64,000 nucleotides of DNA from Tamarix chinensis (lineage: Eukaryota; Streptophyta; Magnoliopsida; Caryophyllales; Tamaricaceae): assembly GCA_030549775.1 (NCBI GenBank), contig CM060177.1, forward strand, positions 52,079,138 to 52,143,137. The letters are read 5' to 3'. Made by a program: the position numbers and the translations under genes. The notes beneath the pieces are model-generated. The model was given only the letters and a program-made list of their open reading frames with translations, had not been told where the DNA came from and searched no databases. The first letter of the stretch is position 1. Each line of letters begins with the position of its first letter. Of the stretch, positions 11,488 through 24,343 are shown in pieces.

Positions 11488-14400
11488 CAATCATTGACCA
11501 TTAACGTTAAAAGAACCTATGTTATCACAACATATTTTGATTTTCCTTATTGCATACACCTTGTGTACTTTAAAAGGGCCCAACAACGTAGAGCCTAGCT
11601 TACTCAAAAATAACTTGATATGGGATTTGAATAAGAGCAATAATTCCCCTTTTCTAAACTCTCTTTTTCTCTCCTTATATATCTTGGCATTCTTATAGGC
11701 ATCCAATCAAAACTCATCATGTTCATTGAATTGATGTCTCTTCTATTCTCCCACTTCCTTTAAGTCTAGATGAATAATCTTAAAAGCCCAATATGTTTTG
11801 TGTTCCACCTCTATCAATAAGTGGCATGACTTCTTATAAACTAATTGAAATAGTTTTGTGCCTACAGGAGTCTTAAAAGATATATGATAAGCCCAACGGA
11901 CATAAGCTAAATTCAAAGACTAATCCTTTCTCAATCATGACACCATATTTTGTAAAATTCCTTTCTTTCCTTGTTTGTGATCTCTACTTAACCTCTCATT
12001 TGAGGAACATATGGTGTAGCCATTTAGTGAATCAGACCATACTTCCTCATGAGTGTGCTAAAAGCCTTATTTGCAAAATGAGTTCCTCTACAATAAAGCT
12101 CTTGGTACATCAAACTAAGGACAGATAACCTTATGAAATAGCTTGAATACAACCTTCACATCATTGGTAGGAGATTTTAATGTCTTTTCTCATCTGGAGA
12201 CATAATCCACTGTCTCTATAATGTACTTGTTATTACATTAGGAAAGAAAAGGTCCCACAAAATTGATCCCCCACACATTAAATAATTTGAATTCAAAAAT
12301 ATCATACAATAGCATCTCATTTCTCCATGAGATTCTTCTGTCCAATAATAATGATTACACCCAAGCATATAACTCCTCACATCCTTAACATACTTAGGCT
12401 AATAAAATATTTCTTGTATCACTTGTGCATCCATTTTGGAAGTGCTTGCTTGAACGCCATATAGTGATGAATGATAATGGGATATGACATCTAGTACATA
12501 ATCACCTCATAAAGATATCATCGACACATTGTTTGAAAAGGAAACGATCATCTATGTATTAATTTTTAATTTCTAAAAGTAATTTCTTATATTTTTTTGT
12601 AAGATAAGTCTTCTGGTAACACCCCACAAGTAATGTTATTTACAAATTCTATAAACCAAGGAGCTTGGAATATCATAAAAATTAATAGGTCATCATTTTG
12701 AAAAGAATCATCAAATGGACTATCATCTCATACTTTTTCCTTCCTTATTACCTATGTCTTGAAAGGTGATTTGCTACCACAATTTCAGCACCCTTTTTAT
12801 CCTCTATTTCCAAATTGAACTCCTAAAACAAAAGATTCCATCTAATTAACTATAGCTTTGCTTCTTTGTTGGGTAAGAAATGCCTAAGAGTTACTTGGTA
12901 CGTGAAAACAATTACCTTTAAACAATAAGAGAAGACTATATCATTTCCAAGGCAAACACAATGGTTAAGAGCTCTTTCTCAATTGTAGCTTAGTTCATCT
13001 AAGCAGCATCCAAAGTTTTGTTGGCATAGTATATGGCATGAACCTTGCCCTCTTTCCTCTGCCCAAGTATAGCCCCCAACAACATAGCCACTTGAATTAC
13101 ACATTACCTCAAAAGGGATATTACAATTTGGGGGACTCATTATAGAAGCAGTTGATAAAGCTCTCTTCAACCTGTTAAAGGCATCTAGAAAAGGCTAATA
13201 AAATGCTAAGGGAGCATATTTAATAGGTAAATGGGTCATAGGTTTAGCAAATTTGGAAAAATGATTGATGAAATGCCTATAAAATCAAGCATGACCTTGG
13301 AAATTCATAATTCCTCTAATATTAGCTGGGAGTGGCATCATAGAAATGATATCAATCTTAGCCCTATCAACTTCAAACTCATAGTTAAAGATTAAGTGAC
13401 CTTAAATATTTCCTTCTTGTGCTATGAGATAATGCTTCTTCTGATTAAGTACAAGTTTTACTTATTTACACATCTACTAAATTATAATAAGATGTTTCAA
13501 ACATTCATTAAATGAAGTTCCATAGATAGAAATATCATCTTTAAACACCTCCATGATATTTTTAATAAATTAATGAAATATGGACATCATGCATCATTAA
13601 AAAGTGATTGGAGAATTACATAAGCCAAATGACATCCTTCTATAAGTAAAGGTATCATATGGACATGCAAAAATTGTTTCCTCTTGATCACTATAATGAA
13701 TGGAGATTTTAAAGAAGCCTAAATACCCTTTTACATAACAAAAGTAACAATGCATAACCAACCTTTCCAATATCTAATCGATAAAGGGAAGGGTAATGTG
13801 ATCCCTTCTCATGGCCCTATTTGGTTTCCTATAATCAATTTACATATGTCATCCTGTGACCTCAATATAAGTTCATTTTACTCATTTTGCATAATGATCG
13901 TGCCTCCTTTCTTTGGTACCACTTGCACCAAGCTCATCCATTCACTATCTATGATAAGGTAGATGATCCCTACATTAAGTAACTTTAATACTTCCTTTTA
14001 AACAACTTTGTTCATGTTTAAGTTAATATCCTTTGGTGTTCAATGGAGGATTTGTACCCTCCTTCTGGAAAACTTCAATGCATGCAAAAGGAGTAGTTTT
14101 ATACCTACCTTAAGTATAACCTTTTCTTTATATATGGTGTCATAAAACATCTTTTTAAGTTCTACTACAATTTTAGGCTCTTTTGTAATGATAGTGCTTT
14201 CCTAGAGCATAATAGAATAAGCGGCCATCTCTTTGTCATCATCATCAATTGATCCCCTCTTCACCAAGAATTTATCTAGTGGATCACTTGAGATCAAACT
14301 ATCAAGGTCGTCTCTAACCACCATGTCCATTAAATCAATCCTACATAAAGTGCCATCAATAAATGAAAATTTCACTATAGAAGATGAATCAAAATCCACT

Positions 14401-15510
14401 TTTTAACCCCCAATATTGAGAAAGAGCTTTCCATTTTTCATATCAATTATTGCTCCAATCGTAGCCAAGAAATCCCTTCCAAATATGATATAGATTTGAG
14501 CATCCTCTTTTATTTTAATAATGACAAAATGAACTAGGGCATAAAATTTACTAACTATTATAGGTATATCTTCTAGTATACCTATTGAATGTTTTATTAA
14601 TCGATCCTCTAATTAGAGAAAAATGGTGGTGGTATTTATGTCTCCCATCTACAATTTATCAAAAATATATAGAGGAATTAAACTAAAACTAGCTTCAAAA
14701 TCCAAAAGGGTACAATTAATAGACATATCACCAATAGTAAAAGGAATAGAAAATGAGCCATGGTCTTTAAGCCTAAGTGGAAGCTTATTTTAGATAATGC
14801 TGCTACACTCATGGGTGGAGGTTACGATCTTATATTCCTCTAAATGTCTCTTATTTGAAAGAACCTCCATTACAAATTTTACATAAGCAAGCATTTGAGA
14901 TATGGCTTCTATAAATTGGATGTTAATGTGCAACATTTTCAGAATCTCAAAAAATTTCCTAATTTGTTTCTCTAACATTACCCTAGCTTGTCTTTGAGGA
15001 AAAGGTGGTTGGGATTCTATGGTGATGGAGGGACATACATTCTAACCTTATGGTACTTTCCTAGGATGGTTTCTTTCTCAATAGTAAAGGGTTTGCAACT
15101 CTCTCCGATTACATCTTCTACTCCCTTATCCACCTCCTTGACTTATTTTCTCCAAATGGATCCTTCTAACCCCTTACCACTCCAAAGTGTGATGGAATTA
15201 ATGGAACCTTTAGAATTGGTTTCTATTTGGCTTGAAAACACTCTAAAAGGTATAGAAGAAGAATCAGTCTATTAGGCCACTTGAATAATTTATTTTTCTA
15301 ACATTTTATTGAAAGTGGTTAGGTATTCAAACTTAGAACTCAAGTTCATAAAAAACTCCTCAAATGTTCTATTTACTTGTTATATGATGCCACGAAATTC
15401 TATAACATCAACTCAAGATTGGACTTCAAGGATTAGGAAAAAGCAATATAGGGTTTTGAATAACTAGAGATGTAAATTCTATTAAGGAATGATATTATGT
15501 GGTGGGTTCT
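11488..15510 (-). pseudogene. Athila-like gag C-terminus, protease, RT, RNase H, integrase (degenerate)
   Basis: Read from high to low coordinates: gag C-terminal linker with SSKFEYLTTFNKMLEK (about 15340-15300); protease region (YAKFVMEVLSNKR at about 14890-14850, followed by an ECS-I-type segment at 14800); RT with KTTFTCPYDTF (about 13690), MSFGLCNSP and FKDDI at 13531-13545, which keeps both catalytic Asp; RNase H with PFEVMCNSSGYVVG (about 13110-13070); integrase with VWGINFVGPF (about 12270; the first catalytic Asp is Asn), GTHFANKAF (about 12090) and ATPYVPQ; and the integrase C-terminus DAYKNAKIYKERKREF to SFNVNGQ (11706-11491). Many stops and frameshifts lie between these blocks. The type assignment rests on this integrase tail and RT, which are characteristic of Athila/Tat-lineage Ty3 elements. 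Its gag N-terminal part is about 17 kb away at 32.93-33.75 kb. Confidence 0.85.
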
Positions 15511-16381
15511 TACTACTACGAAAAATGGAAATAATAACGGGACATTAATAATGGTGGTTTCAAAAACGTTGTCAAACATGTGAAAATTAATGCGCGGGAT
15601 AATTTTGATAATGGTTATAGTTTAAAACCGTTATTAAAAAGGTAACATTAAAATTTGTACGGATGTTTTAATAACGGTTCAAGTAAAACCGTTATTAAAA
15701 GAGGTTTTAATAATGGTTCATACAAGAACCATTGTCAAAAGTCTAAAAGTTTTCATAATGGTTCCTGAAAGAACTGTTATTAAAACTCCAAAATCAAACT
15801 ATTATTTCACTCAATTTGTTTCATGCCAAAAATTTTAGACTCTCAGCACCTTCATTCTCTTACTCTCCTTCTCCTTGCAAACCCTCGCACCACCACTCCG
15901 GCTCCTTTCAAGTAAGGGAAACCCTCGCACCGCCAACTCTCCACCACCCCTCTACCATTGTCATCTTTGCATGTGCATGCTGTCATTGTTCTGAACCAAG
16001 TTAGCCAACCCTTGTACCTTCATCCTCCATCGTGTTTGTAGGCCTTTGCTGCTCTCAACTTGCTCGTCGTCATGTTTGTAGCTGGCTCACTTTACATATG
16101 TGTTTGTTCTTCCTCTTATAACTTTTTATCTACTTATATGTATATATATATAAATGCACGCATGTTGCTACAGGGTTGCATTTGTTTATTTTTGAAAATT
16201 TGTGGTTTGTCATTCGAAAATGTGTTGTTGAATGTGTTGGTTGAAAATCTTATTGTTCGTTGTTGAATTTGTTGCGTTATTGTTATATATTAACGAATTC
16301 ATGTGTTGGCAGAGACCTTTACATATATATATATAATATGAATGTGAGTGTAGAATTATATACATTTTCACTCATAAAAAC

Positions 16382-16385
<4 letters not shown>

Positions 16386-16427
<42 letters not shown>
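16386..16427 (+). repeat. (AC)n microsatellite in CACTA A
   Basis: An uninterrupted AC run of about 42 bases. The same site in CACTA B (19821-19859) has a compound (TA)n(CA)n run, so the array was present in the common ancestor and changed length separately. Confidence 0.95.
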
Positions 16428-16428
<1 letters not shown>

Positions 16429-16968
16429 TTTCATTAATAAGTATAGGACACTAGCAATAAGATATAGGAAATGTCATATAATGAAAGGGAAATATATTTT
16501 ACATATGCACATCATTAAATGAAAATTTCAATTAGACATGCATATGTTAATGATTACTATTTGATGAGGATTAAATAGATATAGAAAATAAGGAATATAT
16601 AAAAGTGAATAATTAAATAGAGAGAAATAATTGTGTGTGATAATAATAATAATAATATGATTTATATATTAAGGTTTAATTATAGTTAGCTAGGTTTAGT
16701 ATTAGGGTTTAATAAGGTTTAGGGTTAGGTTTTATTATAAAAAATTATGGTTAATTAGGGTTAGGGTTAGGGTTAGTATTAATATCTTTTTGGAAACGTG
16801 TTAGCATGATTAGTATATATATATAATAGCATGATACTATTGAGATTAATTCTTTCTAAGCATAATTTGTATCGATAATATAATAGTACATTATGCTCAA
16901 TACATAACATTCACTCAATACATAACATTCTAACATAATTTATTTATTTATTTATTTATTGTAGAGAT

Positions 16969-18714
16969 ATGGCCAACAAAAACATTGATAGTGACAGCAG
17001 TGATGAAGATGGGAAAATAGGACCTATGATTATGAGAATCATCACAAACATGAGAAATAAAGGAGAATTAGTCGAGTTGGGATGGAATACTTACAATATT
17101 CCCATTGGCCCTTACGCAGACATGTTCTTGACTTCCATTTCACTTGTGACCCGTAACCGTGTTCCTATGTCCTATAATAATTGGAAGCATGTTCCAAAGG
17201 GTCATAAGGAGCATATTTGGCAGGAAATCACGGTAAATATGTAATCAATTTCGTATGTCAATTGTTATTAATTTTATTGCATTAACATCGGTATACATCT
17301 ACATGTCTTATTTTGTAGAGAGTGTTCATTGTCCCAAAGAGTAGGAAGAATGGCTTCTTAGAAATTGTGGGGAGCATCTAAAAACATTTAGGTCATATTT
17401 AGCTCATAGGAAAATGTATAGAAAGAGGGATGGTTCTCTACAGTAGAAGCCACCCAAACGATACAGTTTCATCGATCAATAAAATTGGAACTAATTTATT
17501 ATATATCATCTTACGGGGGATTTTAAGGTATTGGTTAGATAACAATCAAACTTTTTTTATTGATTATAGTATTATGCTTAATATTGAAATAACCATGTGA
17601 CTATGTTTTGGCTTTTCACATAGGAAAAAAGTACCAAAAATAAAGAGATTGCGAAGTAAAATAAATATTGGCATAATATGGTTCGCAAAGGCTATGTGGT
17701 CCTTGAAGAGGAGTTGGTATGCATTTTTTGATTGATCTATTTACATGTAAATGTCAAATTTTATAATAATATTCTTAATTAAGAATATTTTTTTATTTGT
17801 GACTCCTAGCCCAAGACTTGGACCCATGTACCTCATCCATCTATATTGGTACATTATTGAAGAAGGCTAGAGAAATAAGAGATGTATATATTAATGAATA
17901 TGTAGATGTTGTAGCAAAAAAAATTGTAAGTTTGTAGATATCTAGAACCCTAGTTCATTTTCTTTTAGAAAACTATTATATTATGCTTATTTCTATAAGT
18001 TAAATTTATATATATTATATACATTACACGATGAACTTGAAACATCAAATGGTGAGGAGGGGGTTGACCAATATAGCATTGTATCCCAGGCTACAAGAAT
18101 TGTAGAACACCCTGGAAGGCACAAGGGTCTTGGATTAGGTGTTACAAGAATAAACATATGTGGTCGATCTTGTGCTTCTCATAGCACTAATGAGATTGTC
18201 ACAATCCTCACCCAGAAATTGAACATGGCATTTGAACAAATGGCAACAATGGAGCAAGAGTTGTCATTTAATAAATCTCAAGGGTATAAGCCATCCAATT
18301 CAGTAGACCATAATTAGCTTCACATACATAATGTAAATAGTGTCAGAGATAGTTGTGAAGCTGATATACGTCTTTCTACTCTTCCTGAGGTAAGCATTAC
18401 AAACTATGAATTGTTATTAAATGTATTCTGTGTAATAAATAATTAATAATGTGTAATTTTTTGTTTAGGGTTTGTATAAATGTGACTTGTTAGTGAATGA
18501 CATTTCAACACCTTTGGCAAAAGAAAGGGTCTGCATCAGTTACATTACCCAAACACAAACAATCAAAGAGTACAATTTAGCCCTAAATAGAAGGTCGGTG
18601 AGTATTGACACTCCAATCATTGGCAGTGCACACTTGCCTTGATATAAAGAGGGCAATGAGGCAACCACAGTACTAGAAGCTCATGGAAGCTTTGTGGCTT
18701 GACCTGCGGATCAG
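16969..18714 (+). pseudogene. CACTA A TNP/Ptta-like protein gene, multi-exon remnant
   Basis: The first exon starts at 16969 and ends near 17231 at a GT; it encodes an acidic N-terminus (SDSSDEDGK) then WNTYNIPIGPYADMF and RNRVPMSYNNWKHV, matching the plant transposase family of En/Spm (PF03004-like, DNA-binding). Likely later exons, each bounded by AG and GT: about 17319-17525, 17625-17717, 17812-17925, 18040-18389 (includes EHPGRHKGLGLG) and 18469-18714. Compared with element B, exon 2 has lost one A in the AGAAATGG run, shifting frame; there are stops at about 17443 and 18325 and two more in the last exon. In the En/Spm system the TNPA-like protein binds subterminal repeats; here that role is inferred. 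No DDE transposase (TNPD/TNP2) is visible. Confidence 0.75.
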
Positions 18715-18787
18715 GTACGTCTCACTACTGAAGAGGTATTAACATTCGACATCTTCATCGGACCTTGTTTAGTATTTACACTATTTA

Positions 18788-19819
18788 CACTACTAGGAAA
18801 ACGGAAAATAATAACGGGACATTAATAACGGTAGTTCGACAACCGTTGTCAAATGCGTGAAAATTAATGGGCGGGAGAGTTTTGATAAAGGTTCTAGTTA
18901 AAAACCGTTATTAAAAGGGCAACGTTAAAATTTGGACGGATGTTTTAATAACGGTTTCAAATAACGGTTTCACGTAAACCGTTATTAAAAGAATATTTAA
19001 TAACGGTTCATATTAGAACCGTTGTTAAAAGTCATAAGCTTTTAATAACTGTTCTTGGAAGAACCGTTATTTAAAAATGTTTTGATAACGGTTCTCTCAG
19101 GAACTGTTATTAAATCCTCTTTTTAATAACGGTTCTCTCAGGAACTGTTATTAAATCATCTTTTTAATAACGGTTCTCTCAGGAACTGTTATTAAAACCC
19201 CAAAATCAAACTTATATTTCGCTCAGTTCTATTTCATGCCAAAGTTTTCAGACTCTCTGCACCTTCGTTCTCTTGATCTCCTTCTCCTTGCAAACCCTCA
19301 CACCACCACACCGTGCACCACCAACTCACACCACCACACCAGCTCGTCTCAAGTAAAGGAAACCCTCGCACCGCCAACTCTCCACCACGCCTCTACCATT
19401 GTCGGCTCTGCATGTGCGTGTTTTCATTGTTCTAAAGCTAGCTAGCACTTGCACCTTCATTCTCCGTCGTGTTTGAAGCCCTTGCCTCTCTCAACATTCT
19501 CACCGTCGTGTTTATAGCTAGCTCACTTTATGTATGTATTTGTTCTTCCTCTCGTAACTTTTTATCTACATATATATGTATATATATATAAATACATGCA
19601 TGTTGCTACAGGGTTTTGTTTGTTTGTTATTGAAAGATTGTAGTTTGTCATTTGAAAATGTGTTGTTGAATGTGTTGGCTGAAAATTTTGCTATTTGTTG
19701 TTGAATTTGTTGCGTTATTGTTATATATTAACAAATACATGTGTTGGCCGAGACGTTTACATATATATATATAATGTGAATGTGAGTGTAGAATTATATA
19801 CATTTTCACTCATAAAAAC

Positions 19820-19859
<40 letters not shown>

Positions 19860-22325
19860 TTTTCATTAATAAGTATAGGAGACTAGCAATAAGATATAGG
19901 AAATGTCATATAATGAAATGCAAATATATTCTACATATGCATATGTTAATGATTGCTATTTGATGAGGACTAAATAGATATAGAGAATAAGGAATATATA
20001 AAAGTGAATAATTAAATAGAGAAAATAATTGTGTATGATAATAATAATAATAATTAATAATATGATTTATATATTATGCTTTAATAACATTTAGCTAGGT
20101 TTAGGGTTTAGGTTTTTTTTTGTGGTTTAGGGTTAGGTTTTATTATAATAAATTATGGTTCATTACCTAGGGTTAGGGTCAGGGTTTATCGTTTATTATG
20201 GTTAATTATGGTTAATTAGGGTTAGGGTTAGTATTAATATCTTCTTGGAAACGTGTTAGCATGATTCATATATAAATATATATATATATATAGAATAGCA
20301 TGATACATTTGAGATTAATTTTTTCTAAGCATGATTCGTATGGATAATATAATGATACATTTTTTTGCTCAATACATAACATTATAACATAATTTATTTA
20401 TTTATTTTTTGTAGAGATATGGCCAACAAAAACATTGATAGGGATAGCAGTGATGAAGAAGGGAAGAGAGGACCTACGATTATGAGAATTATCATAGACA
20501 TGAGGAATAGAGGAGAAGTAGTCGAGTTGGGATGGAATACTTACAATCTTCCCATCGGCCCTTACGCAGATATGTTCTTGACCTACATTTCACTTGTGAC
20601 CCGTAACCGTGTTCCTATCTCCTATAATAATTGGAAGCAGGTTCCACAGGGTCATAAGGAGCATATTTGGCAGGAAATCACGGTAAATATGCTATTTTAT
20701 GTAATCATTTTTGTATGAAGAAATGTTATTAATTTTATTACATCAACATCGTTATAAATCTACATGTCTTATTTTGCAGAGTGTTCAATGTCCCAGAGAG
20801 TAGGAAGAAATGGCTTCTTAGACATTGTGGGGAGCGTCTAAGAACCTTTAGGTCATATTTAGCTCGTAGAAAAATGTATAGAAAGAAGGATGGTTCTGTA
20901 CGAAAGAACCCACTCAAACGATACGGTTTCATCGATCAAGAAAGTTGGAACCAATTCATTGCTTATCGTCTTACGGTGGATTTTTAGGTACTTGTTAGAT
21001 AACAATTAAAATTTTTGTATCAATCTCAGTATTATGCTTAATATTGAAATAACCATGTCATTATGTTTTAGCTTGTCACATATGAAAAAAGTACCCAAAA
21101 TATTGTGTACTTTTCACTTTAGTTTTGGCTTGTATCAATCTCAATTTTAGGTACTTTTCACTTTTTACTTCATTAGCTTATTTATACATATATTCGCCTA
21201 GCTTTCATTATTTGAGGTATATATGCGTACTTACAATATTGTGTATCCAACTCTATTTATTAGGGCACTACAGACAGCGTATCAAAGGAGAGGTGGGAAT
21301 GGTGTCCCAGACCCAAAGAATGTTCAATACGAGCATGTCATAGTAAGTAGGAAGGCAACTATTTCGTATTTTATTTTAATTAAAATTAATATCTAATAGT
21401 TAGAGAGCTAATTGAATTTATTTGACAGTGTCCACAACAGCAAAACGACAAACATTGGGGATACTATGTATGTAGAGAAATGGATTTGATAGTCCAAAAT
21501 AGATCAGTCAACATAGATCCAAGCCATGTATGTTTTCTTTTTGATATTTTTCCATTAATGAATCATGACATATATATTTGATACTTGACGTAAGTGCTAA
21601 ATGTATATTCATCAAAACTTGGGATTTGTAGTTTTTCACCGATGATTATGCACAAGGCTAGCAATACAATGTTGAAGAAATTGATGAAGTGAGAGAGAAA
21701 TGGGCCAAGCATGTGCACTCATTCATTCGGTATTAGGTAGAGATCTATATATTCTACATGCATGTTCAAGTTTGTATTTTTTCTATGTCTTTAAGTCTTC
21801 TAAGCTAGATTTATAAACATTTGCTTTGGCGTGTAGAGCTACCAAGTTGTGATATGCCTACTAATTTTGATTCTTGAGTATATATGTCCGGTGTATTAAC
21901 AAGGGATTGATTGAAATTATGGTGTGATTGTAGATTTTTTTATCAATTGATGTTGTTTTACAGTGCAGATTTGGTAATTATTTGAACATAAAACTGTGTA
22001 TGTGGGCAGGAACAAAACTGCAAAAACTAAATAAATAAAAAACTGGAGTTTTAATAACGGTTCTTATGAAAACCGTTATTAAAACGTAGGTTTTAATAAC
22101 GGCTCTTCTAAAACCTTTATTAAAACCCTCTTGTTTAACAATAGTTTTTCTAAAAAACCGTTATTAAACATGCATTTATGCTCATATTGGCGGGTTTTTT
22201 TTTAGATTTTTGATAACGGTTATGAACCGTTATTAAAGATTTAATAACGGGCATTTTAATAATGGTTGAAAACCGTTATTAAAACTGTAAAATAACCGTT
22301 ATTAAAACTACTTTTTGGGGTAGTG
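18788..22325 (+). mobile_element. CACTA element B, 3538 bp, nested in element A
   Basis: Left end CACTACTAGGAAAACGG at 18788; right end GGGGTAGTG finishing at 22325 (inverted: CACTACCCC). Flanking 3-bp sequences are TTA (18785-18787) and TCA (22326-22328), a one-mismatch TSD. CACTA elements make 3-bp TSDs. Subterminal arrays of TAACGGTT in both orientations lie at about 18825-19195 and 22050-22315, many forming palindromes such as AATAACGGTT-spacer-AACCGTTATT; a 34-bp unit containing CGGTTCTCTCAGGAACTG is repeated three times at about 19084-19194. It shares leader, microsatellite and first exons with A. The middle of the gene is deleted. It is defective but keeps both ends, so it could be mobilised in trans. 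Confidence 0.9.
20419..21737 (+). pseudogene. CACTA B gene remnant: TNP/Ptta-like start fused to Ulp1-like (C48) end
   Basis: Exon 1 (20419-about 20682) encodes the same acidic start and WNTYNLPIGPYADMF block as element A; exon 2 (about 20781-20985) is open and encodes NVPESRKKWLLRHCGERL and RRKMYRKKDGS, typical of the plant En/Spm PF03004 domain. Exons homologous to A's 18040-18714 are missing. Three short downstream exons, bounded by AG/GT (about 21264-21343, 21427-21529, 21632-21737), encode QTAYQRRGGNG, CPQQQNDKHWGYYVC and IDEVREKWAKHV. These match the C-terminal part of the Ulp1-like cysteine protease found in many plant CACTA proteins. The catalytic Cys of the ECGYYV-type motif is Trp here (HWGYYV), and a stop (TAG) lies inside the last exon at about 21660. 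No active enzyme is expected. Confidence 0.7.
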
Positions 22326-22559
22326 TCATACCTTTTTCATATATATATTTATATGCTCAATACATATTTTATTTAATATTATTAATTAAGGAATCAAAAG
22401 AGAAGACTACTCTTGCTAGTAAAACCAAGAGAGATACTAGCAGAACGGGCAACACAAAAGAGGGCACTGATAAAGAAAAGAGAGCTAAATCTAAAAAATT
22501 AGTTGCCCCACAAAAGATTCCTTCTTCAAAGAAAAGCCAACCTCCACCAAATATTTTTT
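22326..22559 (+). mobile_element. Remnant of CACTA A resuming after element B
   Basis: After the end of B the sequence holds a basic stretch of coding character (EKTTLASKTKRDTSR, then TDKEKRAKSKKLV) preceded by TTAATTAAG, an AG acceptor-like context. It fits a later exon of A's gene but shows no terminus. It stops at a T-run (about 22553-22565), where minus-strand Ty3 integrase sequence begins. I read this junction as a deletion breakpoint. Confidence 0.5.
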
Positions 22560-22599
22560 TTTTCTTTTTAATGCTTTTTTGCTTTCATTTTATTCGTCT

Positions 22600-24343
22600 C
22601 ATTAACCTTCTCAATTTTGGACCTCACTTGCTTATGTAATTTCTTGAATTTTTTAGCCCTATTAGTTGCTTCAAAACTGACTTGTGCTTCAATGGGGAAA
22701 GGAATGAGATCAATAGGGATGGTGGGATTCACTCCACACACCACTTCAAAAGGGGAACAACCAATGGCATAAGTAGGGCATCAGCTGTAGGTGAACTCTG
22801 AGTGACTAAGTTTGATGTCCCAATCCCTCAAGGATTTGCAAACCAAATTCCTCAAAAGTATAGTGTTGGTATTGTTAGCGACTTCTTTTTGACCTTATGT
22901 TTGGGGTGATAGGTAATGCTAAAAGGAATTTTAGTGATGACCAACCTCCACAATGTCTTCCAAAAAGTAGCTAAGAAACATGGTATCCCAATTACAGTTA
23001 ATTGATTTAGGAATACCATGTAACCTAACTATCTCCTTGAAGTATACATCCGCTATGCAAGAGGCACTATCCATCTTGTGACAAGGGACCAAATTTTTCA
23101 TCTTGAAAAGTGATCTACCACCACCATAATGGAATCATTTTGCCTTTGTGTTTTAGGCAATGTCACTATAAATTCCATGCTGACATGATCCCTAGGATGA
23201 CATGGGATAGGTAAAGGAGTATAGAGCCCTTGGTTGAATTGACTCTTAGAATTTTAGCAAGCAGAGCACCTTGCCACAATTAATTATACATCAACTACCA
23301 TTGTAGGCAAATAAAAATGCTCAAATAGTACATCACAAGTCCTGTTAATTCCTAAACGTCCATTTAGTCCTCCTCCGTGCACCTTTCAGATCAACAACTA
23401 TTTAATAGAACTATTGGGAATGTACAACTTGTTACCCTTGAAAAGGAATCCATCTTGAATCAGATAGGGACTTCCAGCCTTACCTTGATCTTCAAAGTAT
23501 CTTGCAAAGTCTTCATATTCCTTATAGAGCTCCTTCAAGCACCCAATTCCTTGGACTCTTGCTTTAAGTAATGACAATATATAATAACTCCTAGAGAGGG
23601 CAGCTACTATAACATTAGTTTTACCACTCTTATGCTTTTCTAAAAATGAGAAGGATTGTAAAAACACTATCCACATAGCATGACTAGGGTTGATCCTATG
23701 TTTACCATTTATGAATTTTCAGGACTAATGATTAGTATGCAATATAAATTATGATGGTTTAAGGTAGTGAAACCAATGATCTAAAGCCCTAACAATAGCA
23801 TGAAATTCCTTATCATAGGTGTTGTAATTGGATCCTGAGCCATTGAGCTTTTTATTAGAGAAGGCTATTAGTTTTTTTTCTTGTATTAGAACTGCTCCAA
23901 TGCCTACTCCACTTACATCACACTCAATTTTGAACACTTTTGTCAAAATTATGCAATCATAGTACTAGGGCTTCACTCAACTTACCCTTGATGACTTCAA
24001 AGGCTTTTTGTGCTTGTTGGTCCATTTGAATTTTCCCTTTTTGAGACACTTTGTGACAGGTGCTAAAAGTGTATTAAATCCTTGGATGAACTGTCTATAG
24101 AAATGGGTAAGTCCATGAAAGGATCTAACATTAGTAATGTATGTGGGTGTAGGCCACATTCTTATTACCTCCACCTTTAACTCATCTAAGGAAATACCAT
24201 CTTTAGATATAATAAATCCTATAAAGGTGGATTTTGGCAAAAAGAAATCACACTTCTCTAGTTTACTATACAACTTCTTTCTCCTAAGAGATAAAAATAC
24301 AAGCCTTAAGTATGTTACATGATCATCAATACAAGAGGAGAAT
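22600..24343 (-). pseudogene. Ty3-a RT C-terminal half, RNase H and integrase (degenerate)
   Basis: From high to low coordinates: RT thumb with [20 protein letters not shown] (24280-24220) and [16 protein letters not shown]; RNase H with FKIECDVSGVGIGAVL (about 23940-23890) and the YDKEFHAIVRALDHW block (about 23830-23760); a linker with FLFKGNKLYIP (about 23420); integrase zinc-binding remnant (VARCSAC, about 23270), VSMEFIVTLPKTQ (about 23180, catalytic Asp replaced by Glu) and TFWKTLW (about 22960, the neighbouring catalytic Asp lost). The sequence ends with KIEKVNETNKMK near 22600, short of the usual integrase end. Stops are scattered through integrase. The reading frame continues from the RT half at 29249-29652 across the solo LTR. 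Confidence 0.85.

Larger units (their letters stand above)
15511..18787 (+). mobile_element. CACTA element A, left part (3' end lost)
   Basis: Starts TACTACTACGAAAAATGG at 15511, matching the CACTACTACGAAAACGG terminus of element C (62097) with the first base changed. Subterminal TAACGGTT/AACCGTTA motifs run from 15536 to about 15785, followed by a leader shared with elements B and C (a C/T-rich block with CTCTCAGCACCTTC at about 15840). It is inserted in Athila gag. Element B begins at 18788 in its middle; A appears to resume at 22326 and stops near 22550 without a right terminus. Microsatellite (AC)n lies at 16386-16427. Confidence 0.85.

Noticed and set aside
16757..16778. Telomere-like GGTTAGGGTTAGGG in CACTA A (and a similar run in B near 20170)
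   Set aside because: Only about three units, in the element's intron/leader, and not the usual plant TTTAGGG; no sign of a true telomeric array.
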